Below are positions 1-6,614 of a stretch of 8,330 bases of DNA, one piece after another. This DNA comes from Moraxellaceae bacterium (GTDB lineage: Bacteria; Pseudomonadota; Gammaproteobacteria; Pseudomonadales; Moraxellaceae), in contig JAJNDL010000076.1 in NCBI GenBank assembly GCA_021156385.1, forward strand, positions 1 through 8,330, read 5' to 3'. The stretch's first letter is position 1. Each line of letters begins with the position of its first letter. A program made the position numbers and the translations under genes. The notes under the pieces are model-generated. The model saw only the letters and a list, made by a program, of their open reading frames with translations. It was not told the origin of the DNA and did not search any database.

Positions 1-1064
1 TGCTGCGTCCGCAGGTCATCTCGCAGGCCGGCCAGACGCCCTACGAGATCATTGCCGACGACGGCCTGGTGACGCTGCGCCGCTACCGGCCGCTGACCGT
101 GGACAGCATCCAGGCCGGCAGCGAGACCGTCGCGGTCGCGCAGCAGCGCCAGCGCGTGCCGGTGGTCATCGTGCCGCCGCTTGCGGTGAACATGCTGATC
201 TATGACCTGTTCCCGACGCGCTCGCTGGTGAAGTACCTGCTGGCACGCGGCTTCGAGGTCTACCTCATCGACTGGGGTACGCCCGGCAAGCAGCACGCGC
301 ACTACAACCTGCATACCTATGTCGTCGAACTGATGCCGGCGCTGCTCGCCAAGGTGCGCCAGCACAGCGGCGAACAGGACCTCTCGCTGCACGGCTGGAG
401 CATGGGCGGCATCCTCGCGCTCTGCTACGGCGGCGTCATGAACGACCCGCACATCCGCAATCTCGTCGTGCTCGGCGCTCCCGTGAACTCGCACGCCTCG
501 GGCACGCTGGGCAAGATGTACCAGTTCGTCAGCCGCCGCGCGGAATGGGTGCGCGAGCACACCGGCTTCCGCATCCACAAGCTCAACCCGCGCCTGCTCT
601 ACACGCCAGGCTGGGTGAATGCGGTGGGCTTCAAGCTCACCAATCCCGTCGGCACCGTGATGGGCTACTGGGATCTCCTGAAGAAACTCGGCGACCGGGA
701 CTTCATCGTCGAGAGCGCCACCAACGCCACTTTCCTCAACCGCATGGTCGCCTACACCGGCGGCATCGTGCAGGACATGATGGTGCGCATCTGGATCGAC
801 AACGAGATGGCCGACGGCGTGATGCCGGTGGGCGACCGCACGGCCGATCTCAAGCAGGTCGGCTCCAACCTGCTCGCCTTCGCGGGCACGAGCGACACGA
901 TGGTGACCAAGGACGCGGTGATCACGCTGCTGGACCTGGTCGGCTCGGAAGACCGCAGCTTCCACGTCGTGCCGGGCGGCCACATGGGCATCCTCTCCGG
1001 CAGCAAGGCGCCGCAGACGGCCTGGAAGCTCACGGCAGACTGGCTGGCCACGCGCTCGCAGTAA
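1..1064 (+). CDS. PhaC-like alpha/beta hydrolase with serine nucleophile (5' end outside the window)
   Basis: The frame is open from base 3 with no stop upstream, so the gene begins left of the window; a GTG at 69 is internal. The protein resembles class III polyhydroxyalkanoate synthase PhaC along its length: a valine-rich strand at VPVVIVPPL, the characteristic YLIDWG segment, a nucleophile elbow, an aspartate loop and a GGHMGI histidine loop near the C-terminus. True PHA synthases use cysteine in a GxCxG box. Here the elbow reads GWSMGG with serine at 399-401, as in lipases and esterases. Asp (894-896, GTSDTMV) and His (981-983) complete the triad. The likely role is hydrolysis or acyl transfer on a hydroxyacyl ester or related lipid in the cytoplasm; polymer synthesis is less likely. 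It ends about 40 bp before a strong terminator. Family membership is firm; the substrate is unknown. Confidence 0.85.
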   Translation, partial: LRPQVISQAGQTPYEIIADDGLVTLRRYRPLTVDSIQAGSETVAVAQQRQRVPVVIVPPLAVNMLIYDLFPTRSLVKYLLARGFEVYLIDWGTPGKQHAHYNLHTYVVELMPALLAKVRQHSGEQDLSLHGWSMGGILALCYGGVMNDPHIRNLVVLGAPVNSHASGTLGKMYQFVSRRAEWVREHTGFRIHKLNPRLLYTPGWVNAVGFKLTNPVGTVMGYWDLLKKLGDRDFIVESATNATFLNRMVAYTGGIVQDMMVRIWIDNEMADGVMPVGDRTADLKQVGSNLLAFAGTSDTMVTKDAVITLLDLVGSEDRSFHVVPGGHMGILSGSKAPQTAWKLTADWLATRSQ

Positions 1065-1104
1065 CCGCGAGACGAAAGCAGCGCGGCAAGCAACCGCGCC
1101 AATG

Positions 1105-1137
1105 CAAAGGGCAGCCTCGGCTGCCCTTTGTGTTTTC
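1105..1137 (+). terminator. Rho-independent terminator after the PhaC-like gene
   Basis: An 11-bp perfect stem (CAAAGGGCAGC at 1105-1115 pairing with GCTGCCCTTTG at 1120-1130) with a CTCG tetraloop is followed by TGTTTTC. It lies between two convergent genes. The T-run favours the plus strand; on the minus strand the tail is only CATT, so termination of the oxidoreductase transcript there would be weaker. Confidence 0.88.
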
Positions 1138-1188
1138 AACGCCCGCTCAGGCGCGAACGCCTGGCCGGCCGCACCTGCCCGGGGGCGC

Positions 1189-2648
1189 CTAACCCGCCTT
1201 GCGCACTTCCTCGATCTCGTCGAGCTCGCGCCGCGCCAGCGCCTCGAGGGCCGGCCCGTGCAGCACGCGGCCGTCGATGGCGGAGAAGCGCGAACCGTGG
1301 CAGGGGCAGTCCCAGCTCTTCTCGGCGCCGTTGAACTGCAGCACGCAGCCCATATGCGTGCAGGTGGCGGAGTGCGCGTGCATCTCGCCTTGCTCGTCGC
1401 GGTAGAGCGCGATCTGCCCGTGCGTGGCTGCCACCACCTTGCCTTCGCCGATGGCGAGTTCGGGCGGCTGCCGGCGCAGGCGATCGCCCACCCAGTGCTT
1501 GCCGATGGTGAAGGTGAGGCGCATGAGGTCGCGCGTGCCGGCGAGGTTCACGCGGTTCGGCGCGAACACCTCCGCCCAGGGATTCTCGCGACCCAGGATG
1601 AGGTCGCGCAGCAGCAGGCCGGCGACGGTGCCGGTGGTCATGCCCCAGCCGCCGAAGCCGGTGGCGACGTAGAGATGCTTCGACACCGGCGAAAGGCGCC
1701 CGATGTAGGGCACGTGGTCGATGCTCTGGTGGTCGTGCGTGGACCAGTGATGGGTGATCTCCGCCACCGGCAGCACCTGGCGCGTCCAGTCGGCGAGACG
1801 CTGGTAGCGAGCCCGCGTGTCGCCGCCCTCGCCCACCGGATGCCCTTCGCCGACCACGATCGCCATCGGGCCCGACTCACCCTCGTAACTGCGCAACGAG
1901 TGCGTGCGCTGCACGTTGATGAACATGCCCGCGGGCGCCGGCCCGTCGAGGCGCGCGGTCAGCAGGTAATGACGGTAGGGCCGCAGGCGCAGAGCATAGA
2001 GCGAGTGGTCGGGAAAGGGATAGTGCGTGGCGAAGATGACGTCGCGTGCGCGGATGGTGCCGCGCCGCGTGTACACCGTGCAGGGCTCGCCCTGCTCCAC
2101 CTTGAGCGCGCAGGTGTTCTCGAAGACATGGCTGCCGTCGCCGGGGATCGCCTGCGCCAGGGGCAGCAGGTCTCGCTGAAGCGCGCTGGCAGGCCGCAGC
2201 GCAGCGCGGCCTCGGCCTCGCGGTGCAGTTGCGCGACTTCCTCGTCGGTCTCGGCCCAGGTCCAGGCCTCGGTGCGCTGCAGGTCGCAGTCGATGCCGCG
2301 GGCCTGCGCCTGTTGCGCGATGTGCTCGATGGCGGCCTGGTTGGCGTCGGCATAGGCGCGTGCCTTGTCCTCGCCGAAATGCTGCACGAGATGGGTATAG
2401 ATCAGGGTGTGCTGCGAAGTGACCTTGGCCGTGGTCTGCCCGGTGACGCCCTGCAGCAGCCGCCCGGCGTCGAGCAGGGCGACGCTGCGCCCGGCGGCCT
2501 TGAGCTCGCTGGCCGCCGTGATGCCGCTGATGCCGCCGCCGATGACGGCGACGTCCACCTCGACGGGCTCCGACTGCATCGGGAACATCACCTCGGGGGC
2601 CGTATCCAGCCAGAGCGACGTGGCCTTGCCCATGGGCTGCCTGTCCAT
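1189..2648 (-). pseudogene. FAD-dependent oxidoreductase with C-terminal Rieske domain, frameshifted by internal deletion
   Basis: The start is ATG at 2648, chosen because AGGAGG (2653-2658) lies 4 nt upstream; an ATG at 2690 adds only unrelated residues, and 2633 is a less likely alternative. The N-terminal part opens with a SLWLDTAP segment typical of this family and a dinucleotide-binding fold of DAO type (GGGISG, residues 37-42, with LLDAG closing the second strand). The C-terminal part, read in a different frame, contains the conserved GFGGWGMTTG FAD-contact segment and a complete Rieske [2Fe-2S] site: CTHMGC (1345-1362) and CPCHGSRF (1285-1308). The frame changes near 2150-2175. There, LPARFSET is followed almost at once by LLPLAQAIPGDGSHVFE, whereas I recall about 20-25 further residues (an FxNQAQFHPxKY-like stretch) in relatives. 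That fits a deletion of roughly 70 bp that also breaks the frame. As written, translation from 2648 stops at 1959 after 229 residues, giving no Rieske domain. A sequencing or assembly error is the main alternative. Confidence 0.85.
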
Positions 2649-2811
2649 GCTGCCTCCTGTGCCGGATGCCCGGCTTCGTGTGCATGGCATTCATTGCAGC
2701 GCGGGTACGAGGCGGCATCAGTAGGTAAGTTGTTGGCGCCGTGTCAGCCCTTCCCGCCCCGTGCCGCTTGCGGCAGCATTGGCGTCTTCCGTTGTCACTT
2801 CCGCATCCGGC
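2649..2811. promoter_or_regulatory. Divergent intergenic region between the oxidoreductase and the split-barrel cassette
   Basis: These bases separate two divergent transcription units and must hold at least the promoter of the 2812 gene. I see no convincing sigma70 -35/-10 pair on either strand. A 14-bp perfect inverted repeat, TGCCGCTTGCGGCA, lies at 2762-2775 (6-bp arms, TT centre) and could be an operator or a small leader hairpin. The short dyad GCCGG-ATGC-CCGGC lies just upstream of the oxidoreductase ribosome binding site. Confidence 0.35.
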
Positions 2812-3294
2812 ATGAACCACGTCCAGCTCACCGAAGACCAGGTCCGCTTCATTCAGGGCCGTGTCTCCATCGTCGCCGCCTCGCGTGACGTGCGTCGCGT
2901 GCCCTCGGTAGCGCGCGCCGCCGGCTGCCGCGTCGCCGCCGGCCGCGAGGCGATCACGCTGCTGCTGCCGACGCTGCAGTGCCAGCAGCTGCTGGCCGAC
3001 ATCGCCACCACGCGCACCCTCGCCGTCGTCTTCACCGAGCCCAGCACGCACCGCACGCAGCAGTTCAAGGGCAGCGACGCGCAGGAGACGCCGCTCGAGG
3101 CGGGAGACAGGGACCTTGCCGCCGCGCACAACCTCGGTTTTGCCGAGGCCATCATGCCGCTCGGCTATTCGCGCGAACTCGCCCTCGGCGTGCACGACGT
3201 GCCCGACGGCCGGCTCACCGCCGTCACCTTCCACGTCGACGCCGTGTTCGAGCAGACGCCGGGCCCGAAGGCGGGCGTAAAGGTGAGCCAGTGA
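2812..3294 (+). CDS. Pyridoxamine 5'-phosphate oxidase-like flavin split-barrel protein
   Basis: A 160-residue protein starting MNHVQLTEDQVRFIQ. That opening (a short helix, then IVAASRDVRRVPSVARAAGCRV as the first barrel strands, then a LLLPTLQCQQLLADI helix and TLAVVFTEPSTHRTQQFKG strands) is the layout of the PNPOx-like FMN-binding split barrel. Such proteins bind FMN, F420 or haem and act as oxidoreductases or sensors in the cytoplasm; the ligand cannot be read from sequence alone. ATG 2812 was preferred over a GTG at 2761 because the extra 17 residues are low-complexity and unlike the family start; no clear ribosome binding site precedes either. The stop overlaps the GTG start of the next gene (GTGA at 3291-3294), so the two are probably translationally coupled and may act together. 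Confidence 0.8.
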   Translation: MNHVQLTEDQVRFIQGRVSIVAASRDVRRVPSVARAAGCRVAAGREAITLLLPTLQCQQLLADIATTRTLAVVFTEPSTHRTQQFKGSDAQETPLEAGDRDLAAAHNLGFAEAIMPLGYSRELALGVHDVPDGRLTAVTFHVDAVFEQTPGPKAGVKVSQ

Positions 3295-4643
3295 ATTCGC
3301 GCTTCTGCCTCGAGCACCTGCGTCCCTGCCTCGAGGGCGAGATCCCGACCGCGCTCGCCACCTGCGGTGCCGACGGCACGCCGAACGTTACCTATGTGTC
3401 CCAGGTGCATTACGTCGATCACGAGCACGTTGCGCTCACCTTCCAGTTCTTCAACAAGACGCGCGAGAACATCCTGGCCAATCCGCAGGCCACGGCCTAC
3501 GTGATCCACCCCGAGACCGGCGCGCGCTTCCGCCTCGCGCTGCTCTACCGCCGTACCGAGACCGAAGGGCCGCTGTTCGAGAGCATGAAGGCCAAGCTCG
3601 CCGGCCTCGCCTCGCAAACCGGCATGGCCGGCGTGTTCAAGTTGCAGGGCTCCGATGTCTACCAGGTGCTGGACGTCGAGCACGTGCCGGGCCGCGAGCT
3701 GCCGCCCTCGCGCTTTTCGCGCAACCGCCTCGCCGGCCTGCGCCGGCTCTCGGCACGCGTTGCCGCCTGCACCGATCTCGCCACGCTGCTCGAGCAGGCG
3801 CTGGAGAGCCTGGAGCGTGACTTCGACATCCGCCACGCCATGGTGCTCTTCGCCGACAGCCATGCACGCAAGCTCTACACCGTGGCCACGCGCGGCTATG
3901 CGCAGAGCGGCATCGGCTCCGAGTTCCCGATCGGACGCGGCATCATCGGCGTCGCCGCGGAAGTGCGCACGCCGATCCGCATCCTCTTCATGGCCTCGGA
4001 ATACGCCTACTCGCAGGCCATCCGCGAACACATGGCGGAAGCCGGCATGGCCGACAAGCTCGAGACCGAGATTCCCTTCCCCGGCCTGCCTTCGCCACAC
4101 AGCCAGCTCGCCGTGCCCATCGTCGCGGCGGGGCGCCTGCTCGGCGTGCTGCACGTGGAAAGTCCCGAGCCGCACCGCTTCAGCTACGACGACGAGGATG
4201 CGCTGGTGAGCGTGGCCACGCTGCTGGGTGAAGCCACGCTCTCGCTGCAGGCCGCCGCCGAGTGCAGTGCCGATGAAGCACGGAGTGATGCCGGCACGCC
4301 GCCCGTACCGGGCGCGGCGCTGGCGGTGAAGTACTACGCGGCGAACCACAGCGTCTTCCTCGGCGAGGACTACCTGATCAAGGGCGTGGCCGGGGCGATT
4401 TTCTGGCGGCTGCTGCAGCTGCATGAAGAAGAGGGCCGCACCGAGTTCACCAACCGCGAGCTGCGCCTCGACCCGGCGCTGAAGCTGCCCGATATCGACG
4501 ACAACCTGGAGGCGCGGTTGATCCTGCTGCAGCGCCGGCTGGCGGAGCGGCAGGGATTCATCGCCATCGCGAAGACGGGACGCGGGCGTTTCCGCCTGCA
4601 GGTGAAGCGGCCGCTGCTACGGCAGGAAATGCCGGGGCGCTGA
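3291..4643 (+). CDS. Split-barrel / GAF / winged-helix-like multidomain protein
   Basis: A 450-residue protein starting at GTG 3291, supported by AAAGGTGAG just upstream and the 4-nt overlap with the preceding stop. Three regions can be seen. Residues about 1-135 form a PNPOx-like flavin split barrel (PTALATCGADGTPNVTYVSQV, then FFNKTRENILANPQATAYVI). Residues about 153-320 form a GAF domain (DFDIRHAMVLFAD, PIGRGIIGVAAEVRTPIRI, QLAVPIVAAGRLLGVLHVES). Residues about 343-443 form an alpha/beta module (GVAGAIFWRLLQLHEEEGR, FTNRELRLDP, a helix-rich LEARLILLQRRLAER, then FIAIAKTGRGRFRLQVKRP) that looks like a winged helix of response-regulator or adenylate-cyclase-associated type. No transmembrane segment is visible. 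The order suggests ligand or redox input (barrel, GAF) with a DNA- or protein-binding output. Domain calls come from pattern recognition; the C-terminal assignment is the least certain. Confidence 0.8.
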   Translation: MNSRFCLEHLRPCLEGEIPTALATCGADGTPNVTYVSQVHYVDHEHVALTFQFFNKTRENILANPQATAYVIHPETGARFRLALLYRRTETEGPLFESMKAKLAGLASQTGMAGVFKLQGSDVYQVLDVEHVPGRELPPSRFSRNRLAGLRRLSARVAACTDLATLLEQALESLERDFDIRHAMVLFADSHARKLYTVATRGYAQSGIGSEFPIGRGIIGVAAEVRTPIRILFMASEYAYSQAIREHMAEAGMADKLETEIPFPGLPSPHSQLAVPIVAAGRLLGVLHVESPEPHRFSYDDEDALVSVATLLGEATLSLQAAAECSADEARSDAGTPPVPGAALAVKYYAANHSVFLGEDYLIKGVAGAIFWRLLQLHEEEGRTEFTNRELRLDPALKLPDIDDNLEARLILLQRRLAERQGFIAIAKTGRGRFRLQVKRPLLRQEMPGR

Positions 4644-4645
4644 GC

Positions 4646-5260
4646 ATGGAGCAGAAAGCGGATGAACTGGCGGACCTGCCGGCCTTGCAGGCCGAGGTCC
4701 AGCGGCGGGTCGGCCGCAATGTCATCAACTTCCAGAAGCTGGAAGCGCTACTGAAGTCCATCCTCACCCACGGCGAACTCAATGCGCCACTGGGTGGACT
4801 TACGGAAACGTTCAGGCGCAAACAAAAAGCCTTGTCGAAAGCGACCTTGGGAGCACTCGCAGCGGGCTATCTGGAAACCGCTTCACGCAGGCAGCCTCCC
4901 GTCCAACATCCGGACCTGCTCGGCGATTTTTCTTTCACGTCCAGGCTGGATGCTGAAAGTCCCGCCCTGGTCAGACATAAAGATGTGCTTGCGCTGCTTG
5001 TCGAGCAGCGTAACAGGCTGATCCATCAACTGCTTCCCGCCCGCGACAATGCGTCGCGCGCCAGCTGTGTCCGGCTGCTGGAGGAGCTGGACGCGCAACA
5101 CGCGCTTCTCTCGGAGGAGTTCGGAAGCATCCGGAACATTCACGATGCCGTGATGGCGGCGCGGGCCGAAGCACTTTCCCTGCTCCGGGAAGAGCTAGAC
5201 AAGATATCCGCCGATCGAGATCAGCCCCGGCGGGACGAACGCAAGCCGGACGATCGATGA
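4646..5260 (+). CDS. Uncharacterised protein with HEPN-like R-N-x3-H motif
   Basis: A 204-residue, mostly helical, charged protein with no signal peptide or membrane segment. ATG 4646 lies 2 nt after the previous stop, so coupling is likely. The N-terminal helix contains NFQKLEALLKSIL (from residue 28) and the central region contains LLVEQRNRLIHQLLP, where R122-N123-x3-H127 matches the R-(N/H/D)-x3-H core of HEPN ribonucleases. The C-terminal 80 residues look like a long amphipathic helix or coiled coil ending in a hydrophilic DRDQPRRDERKPDDR tail. I do not recognise a named family. A HEPN-type RNase or a non-catalytic HEPN-like helical protein is an inference from one short motif. Parts of the gene (about 4790-4990) are visibly less GC-rich than the neighbours and use AAA, TTG and TCG-type codons more often, consistent with later acquisition or relaxed selection. 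Confidence 0.75.
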   Translation: MEQKADELADLPALQAEVQRRVGRNVINFQKLEALLKSILTHGELNAPLGGLTETFRRKQKALSKATLGALAAGYLETASRRQPPVQHPDLLGDFSFTSRLDAESPALVRHKDVLALLVEQRNRLIHQLLPARDNASRASCVRLLEELDAQHALLSEEFGSIRNIHDAVMAARAEALSLLREELDKISADRDQPRRDERKPDDR

Positions 5261-5277
5261 CCCGGCATTTCCGCAAT

Positions 5278-5304
5278 AAAAAGCCCGCAGCGAGCGGGCT
5301 TTTT
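5278..5304. terminator. Bidirectional Rho-independent terminator
   Basis: AAAAAGCCCGC (5278-5288) pairs perfectly with GCGGGCTTTTT (5294-5304) around an AGCGA loop. The U-tract on the plus strand continues as CATTTT, and the A-run on the left gives a U-tract on the minus strand. It sits between the stop of the HEPN-like gene and the stop of the minus-strand membrane protein gene, so it can end both convergent operons. Confidence 0.93.
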
Positions 5305-5319
5305 CATTTTCCGTCGCGC

Positions 5320-5691
5320 TCAGGCGCGCCGCACCATCACGTTCCCGGTAAACGCCAGGATCGTCAGCAGCATCAACGACGAGCTGATGCCCAGCACCGG
5401 CCCCATGCTCGGGTTGCCTTTGAGACTGGCGGTGAGGGCTCCCATCATCACGACGAGCGCGACGTTGTGCACCCAGAACTGCACCGTGGCGATCCGGCTG
5501 GCGCCGGCCTGCGGGAAGAAGTGGTAGATGACGCCGATCAGCGTCAGCGACACCCAGCCCAGCAGGTTGAGGTGGGCATGCACGGGGAAGAGACTGTGGT
5601 CACCGCTCGCGCCCATGACTACGCCCAGTGTCACCGCCACGCAGAAATAGATAAGGGCGGCATAGATCCAGCGTTGTGCGAATGCCTGCAT
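5320..5691 (-). CDS. Small four-helix membrane protein resembling haem-copper oxidase subunit I
   Basis: A 123-residue protein with four predicted transmembrane helices (about residues 8-28, 39-60, 68-88 and 96-117). Helix 2 begins PVHAHLNLLGWVSLTLIGVIYHFFP, a pattern of haem-copper oxidase/nitric oxide reductase subunit I, where histidines ligate haem; His38, His40 and His57 are candidates. Full subunit I has twelve or more helices, so this is a free-standing mini-domain, not a truncated oxidase: it has its own start with AAGGAG (5700-5705) 8 nt upstream and a clean stop before a terminator. It follows the hemerythrin gene by 44 bp and is probably co-transcribed with it. A role in haem binding, gas sensing or respiratory-complex assistance is inference. 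Similar short proteins are often labelled simply cytochrome c oxidase-like. Confidence 0.8.
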   Translation of the reverse strand: MQAFAQRWIYAALIYFCVAVTLGVVMGASGDHSLFPVHAHLNLLGWVSLTLIGVIYHFFPQAGASRIATVQFWVHNVALVVMMGALTASLKGNPSMGPVLGISSSLMLLTILAFTGNVMVRRA

Positions 5692-5735
5692 GTTGTTCTC
5701 TCCTTTTTTTGTGGAAATCCTGAAGGCCAGCCGCT

Positions 5736-6440
5736 TTATACCACGCCGGTGAAATCCGCCGGCACCGCGTGCAGACCGAGCGCGGCATCGAGTTTCTGCC
5801 GGTCGCGCGTCGTGAGCAGCCCGCGCGCCATCTGCAGCATGCCCTCGAAAGTCTCGGCCGGCGCGTTCTGGCGGATCATGCCGAGGAAGCCGGCACGTTC
5901 CGTGGCGCTCATGGCGCGCAGCATCCAGCCCAGCGAGAGGCGGCTGTCCTCGGGCGTCAGCGAGGCGACAATGGCGCCTTCGATCGCGCGGATCTCGTCG
6001 TCGCTGTGCGTCTCCCAGAGCACGCGGTTGTGCTCGCGCTCTTCCATGGCCATGTGCTCGAGGTTCTCGGCAACGAAGCGCGCCAGCTCGCGGTAGAGCT
6101 CGCGCGCGGCGGCCTCGCGGCGCAGGGCCGGCAGGCGGCGCAGGGTGTCGCAGAGCGCGGTGAGTGTCGCGATGTCCTGCTCGTGGTGCTCGTGGTCCTG
6201 GCCGCCCTTCGCGGTGGAGCCGGGGCGGCGGCTTTCCATCGCCGGATGGACGAAGCGGTTCTCCTTGGCGAGGTGGGAGAGGCAGAAGGCGAGCAGGTCG
6301 GTGACCTCGTTCATGACGAAATCCACCTCCTCATTGTCGCTCCAGTCGAGGCGGCCCACCGCCACCAGGGTGTGGGCGAAACAGGCGCGCAGGCCCTTGT
6401 GGATGAAGGCATAGATGTCGAAGCGGGCGGTCGGTTGCAT
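5736..6440 (-). CDS. Hemerythrin HHE domain-containing protein
   Basis: A 234-residue soluble protein. Metal-ligand candidates of the hemerythrin four-helix bundle are in the usual order: H14 or H23 in helix A, H56 and E60 with H65 in LSHLAKENRFVHPAME (helix B), H83/H85/H86 in a DHEHHEQD stretch opening helix C, and H129, E133 and H137 in ENLEHMAMEEREH (helix D). The family binds a di-iron centre and carries, senses or detoxifies oxygen or nitric oxide. The extra roughly 90 C-terminal residues (from LWETHSDDEI onward) form a second helical region seen in longer bacterial members. ATG 6440 has an AGGAGA ribosome binding site (6446-6451) 5 nt upstream. It is the first gene of a probable operon with the small oxidase-like membrane protein. 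No FNR/DNR-type TTGAT-N4-ATCAA box was found upstream; phased CTAA repeats lie there instead. Confidence 0.9.
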   Translation of the reverse strand: MQPTARFDIYAFIHKGLRACFAHTLVAVGRLDWSDNEEVDFVMNEVTDLLAFCLSHLAKENRFVHPAMESRRPGSTAKGGQDHEHHEQDIATLTALCDTLRRLPALRREAAARELYRELARFVAENLEHMAMEEREHNRVLWETHSDDEIRAIEGAIVASLTPEDSRLSLGWMLRAMSATERAGFLGMIRQNAPAETFEGMLQMARGLLTTRDRQKLDAALGLHAVPADFTGVV

Positions 6441-6518
6441 GGCGGTCTCCTGTGGCCGTGTTCCGGGGCGACAGGGGAATGCTAGGCAGGGGCGTTTTGC
6501 CGCGTTGCGAAATAGCCG

Positions 6519-6544
6519 CTAAGGGATTCCTAAAAGTTTCCTAA
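6519..6544. promoter_or_regulatory. Three CTAA cores phased at 11 bp in the hemerythrin/MFS divergent region
   Basis: CTAA occurs at 6519-6522, 6530-6533 and 6541-6544, exactly 11 bp apart. The last two belong to perfect TTCCTAA heptamers (6527-6533 and 6538-6544). Direct repeats with one-helical-turn spacing are typical of OmpR/PhoB-family response regulator sites. They lie 79-101 bp upstream of the hemerythrin ATG and 71-96 bp upstream of the MFS ATG, so they could control either gene. The local AT content is also well above the surroundings. Regulator and direction are unknown. Confidence 0.45.
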
Positions 6545-6614
6545 CGCCGCGGGTGCGTTGGCATGGAACGGGGCAGCGCCTATGCTCCACGGCCCGCCCG
6601 CTTTCCCGACCGCC

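Noticed and set aside
69..71. GTG as start of the first gene
   Set aside because: The frame is open to the window edge and the preceding residues (QTPYEIIADDGLVTLRRY) align with the N-terminal region of PhaC-like proteins, so this is internal.
1102..2355. Long plus-strand open frame opposite the FAD/Rieske gene
   Set aside because: Its product is Arg/Ala/His-rich with no recognisable fold, it begins inside the terminator hairpin, and the minus strand encodes clear FAD and Rieske motifs. It is a GC-rich antisense shadow.
2649..3234. Minus-strand open frame continuing upstream of the oxidoreductase start
   Set aside because: The C-terminal oxidoreductase frame stays open as far as 3234, but the upstream part has no family similarity and overlaps the split-barrel gene; the true N-terminus is in another frame from 2648.
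3165..4424. 419-residue minus-strand open frame
   Set aside because: It is antisense to the multidomain sensor gene and has low-complexity composition rich in His, Arg and Gly; no domain is visible.
6441..6614. FNR/DNR or NsrR box upstream of the hemerythrin operon
   Set aside because: I looked for TTGAT-N4-ATCAA and similar symmetric sites on both strands and found none; only the phased CTAA repeats stand out.
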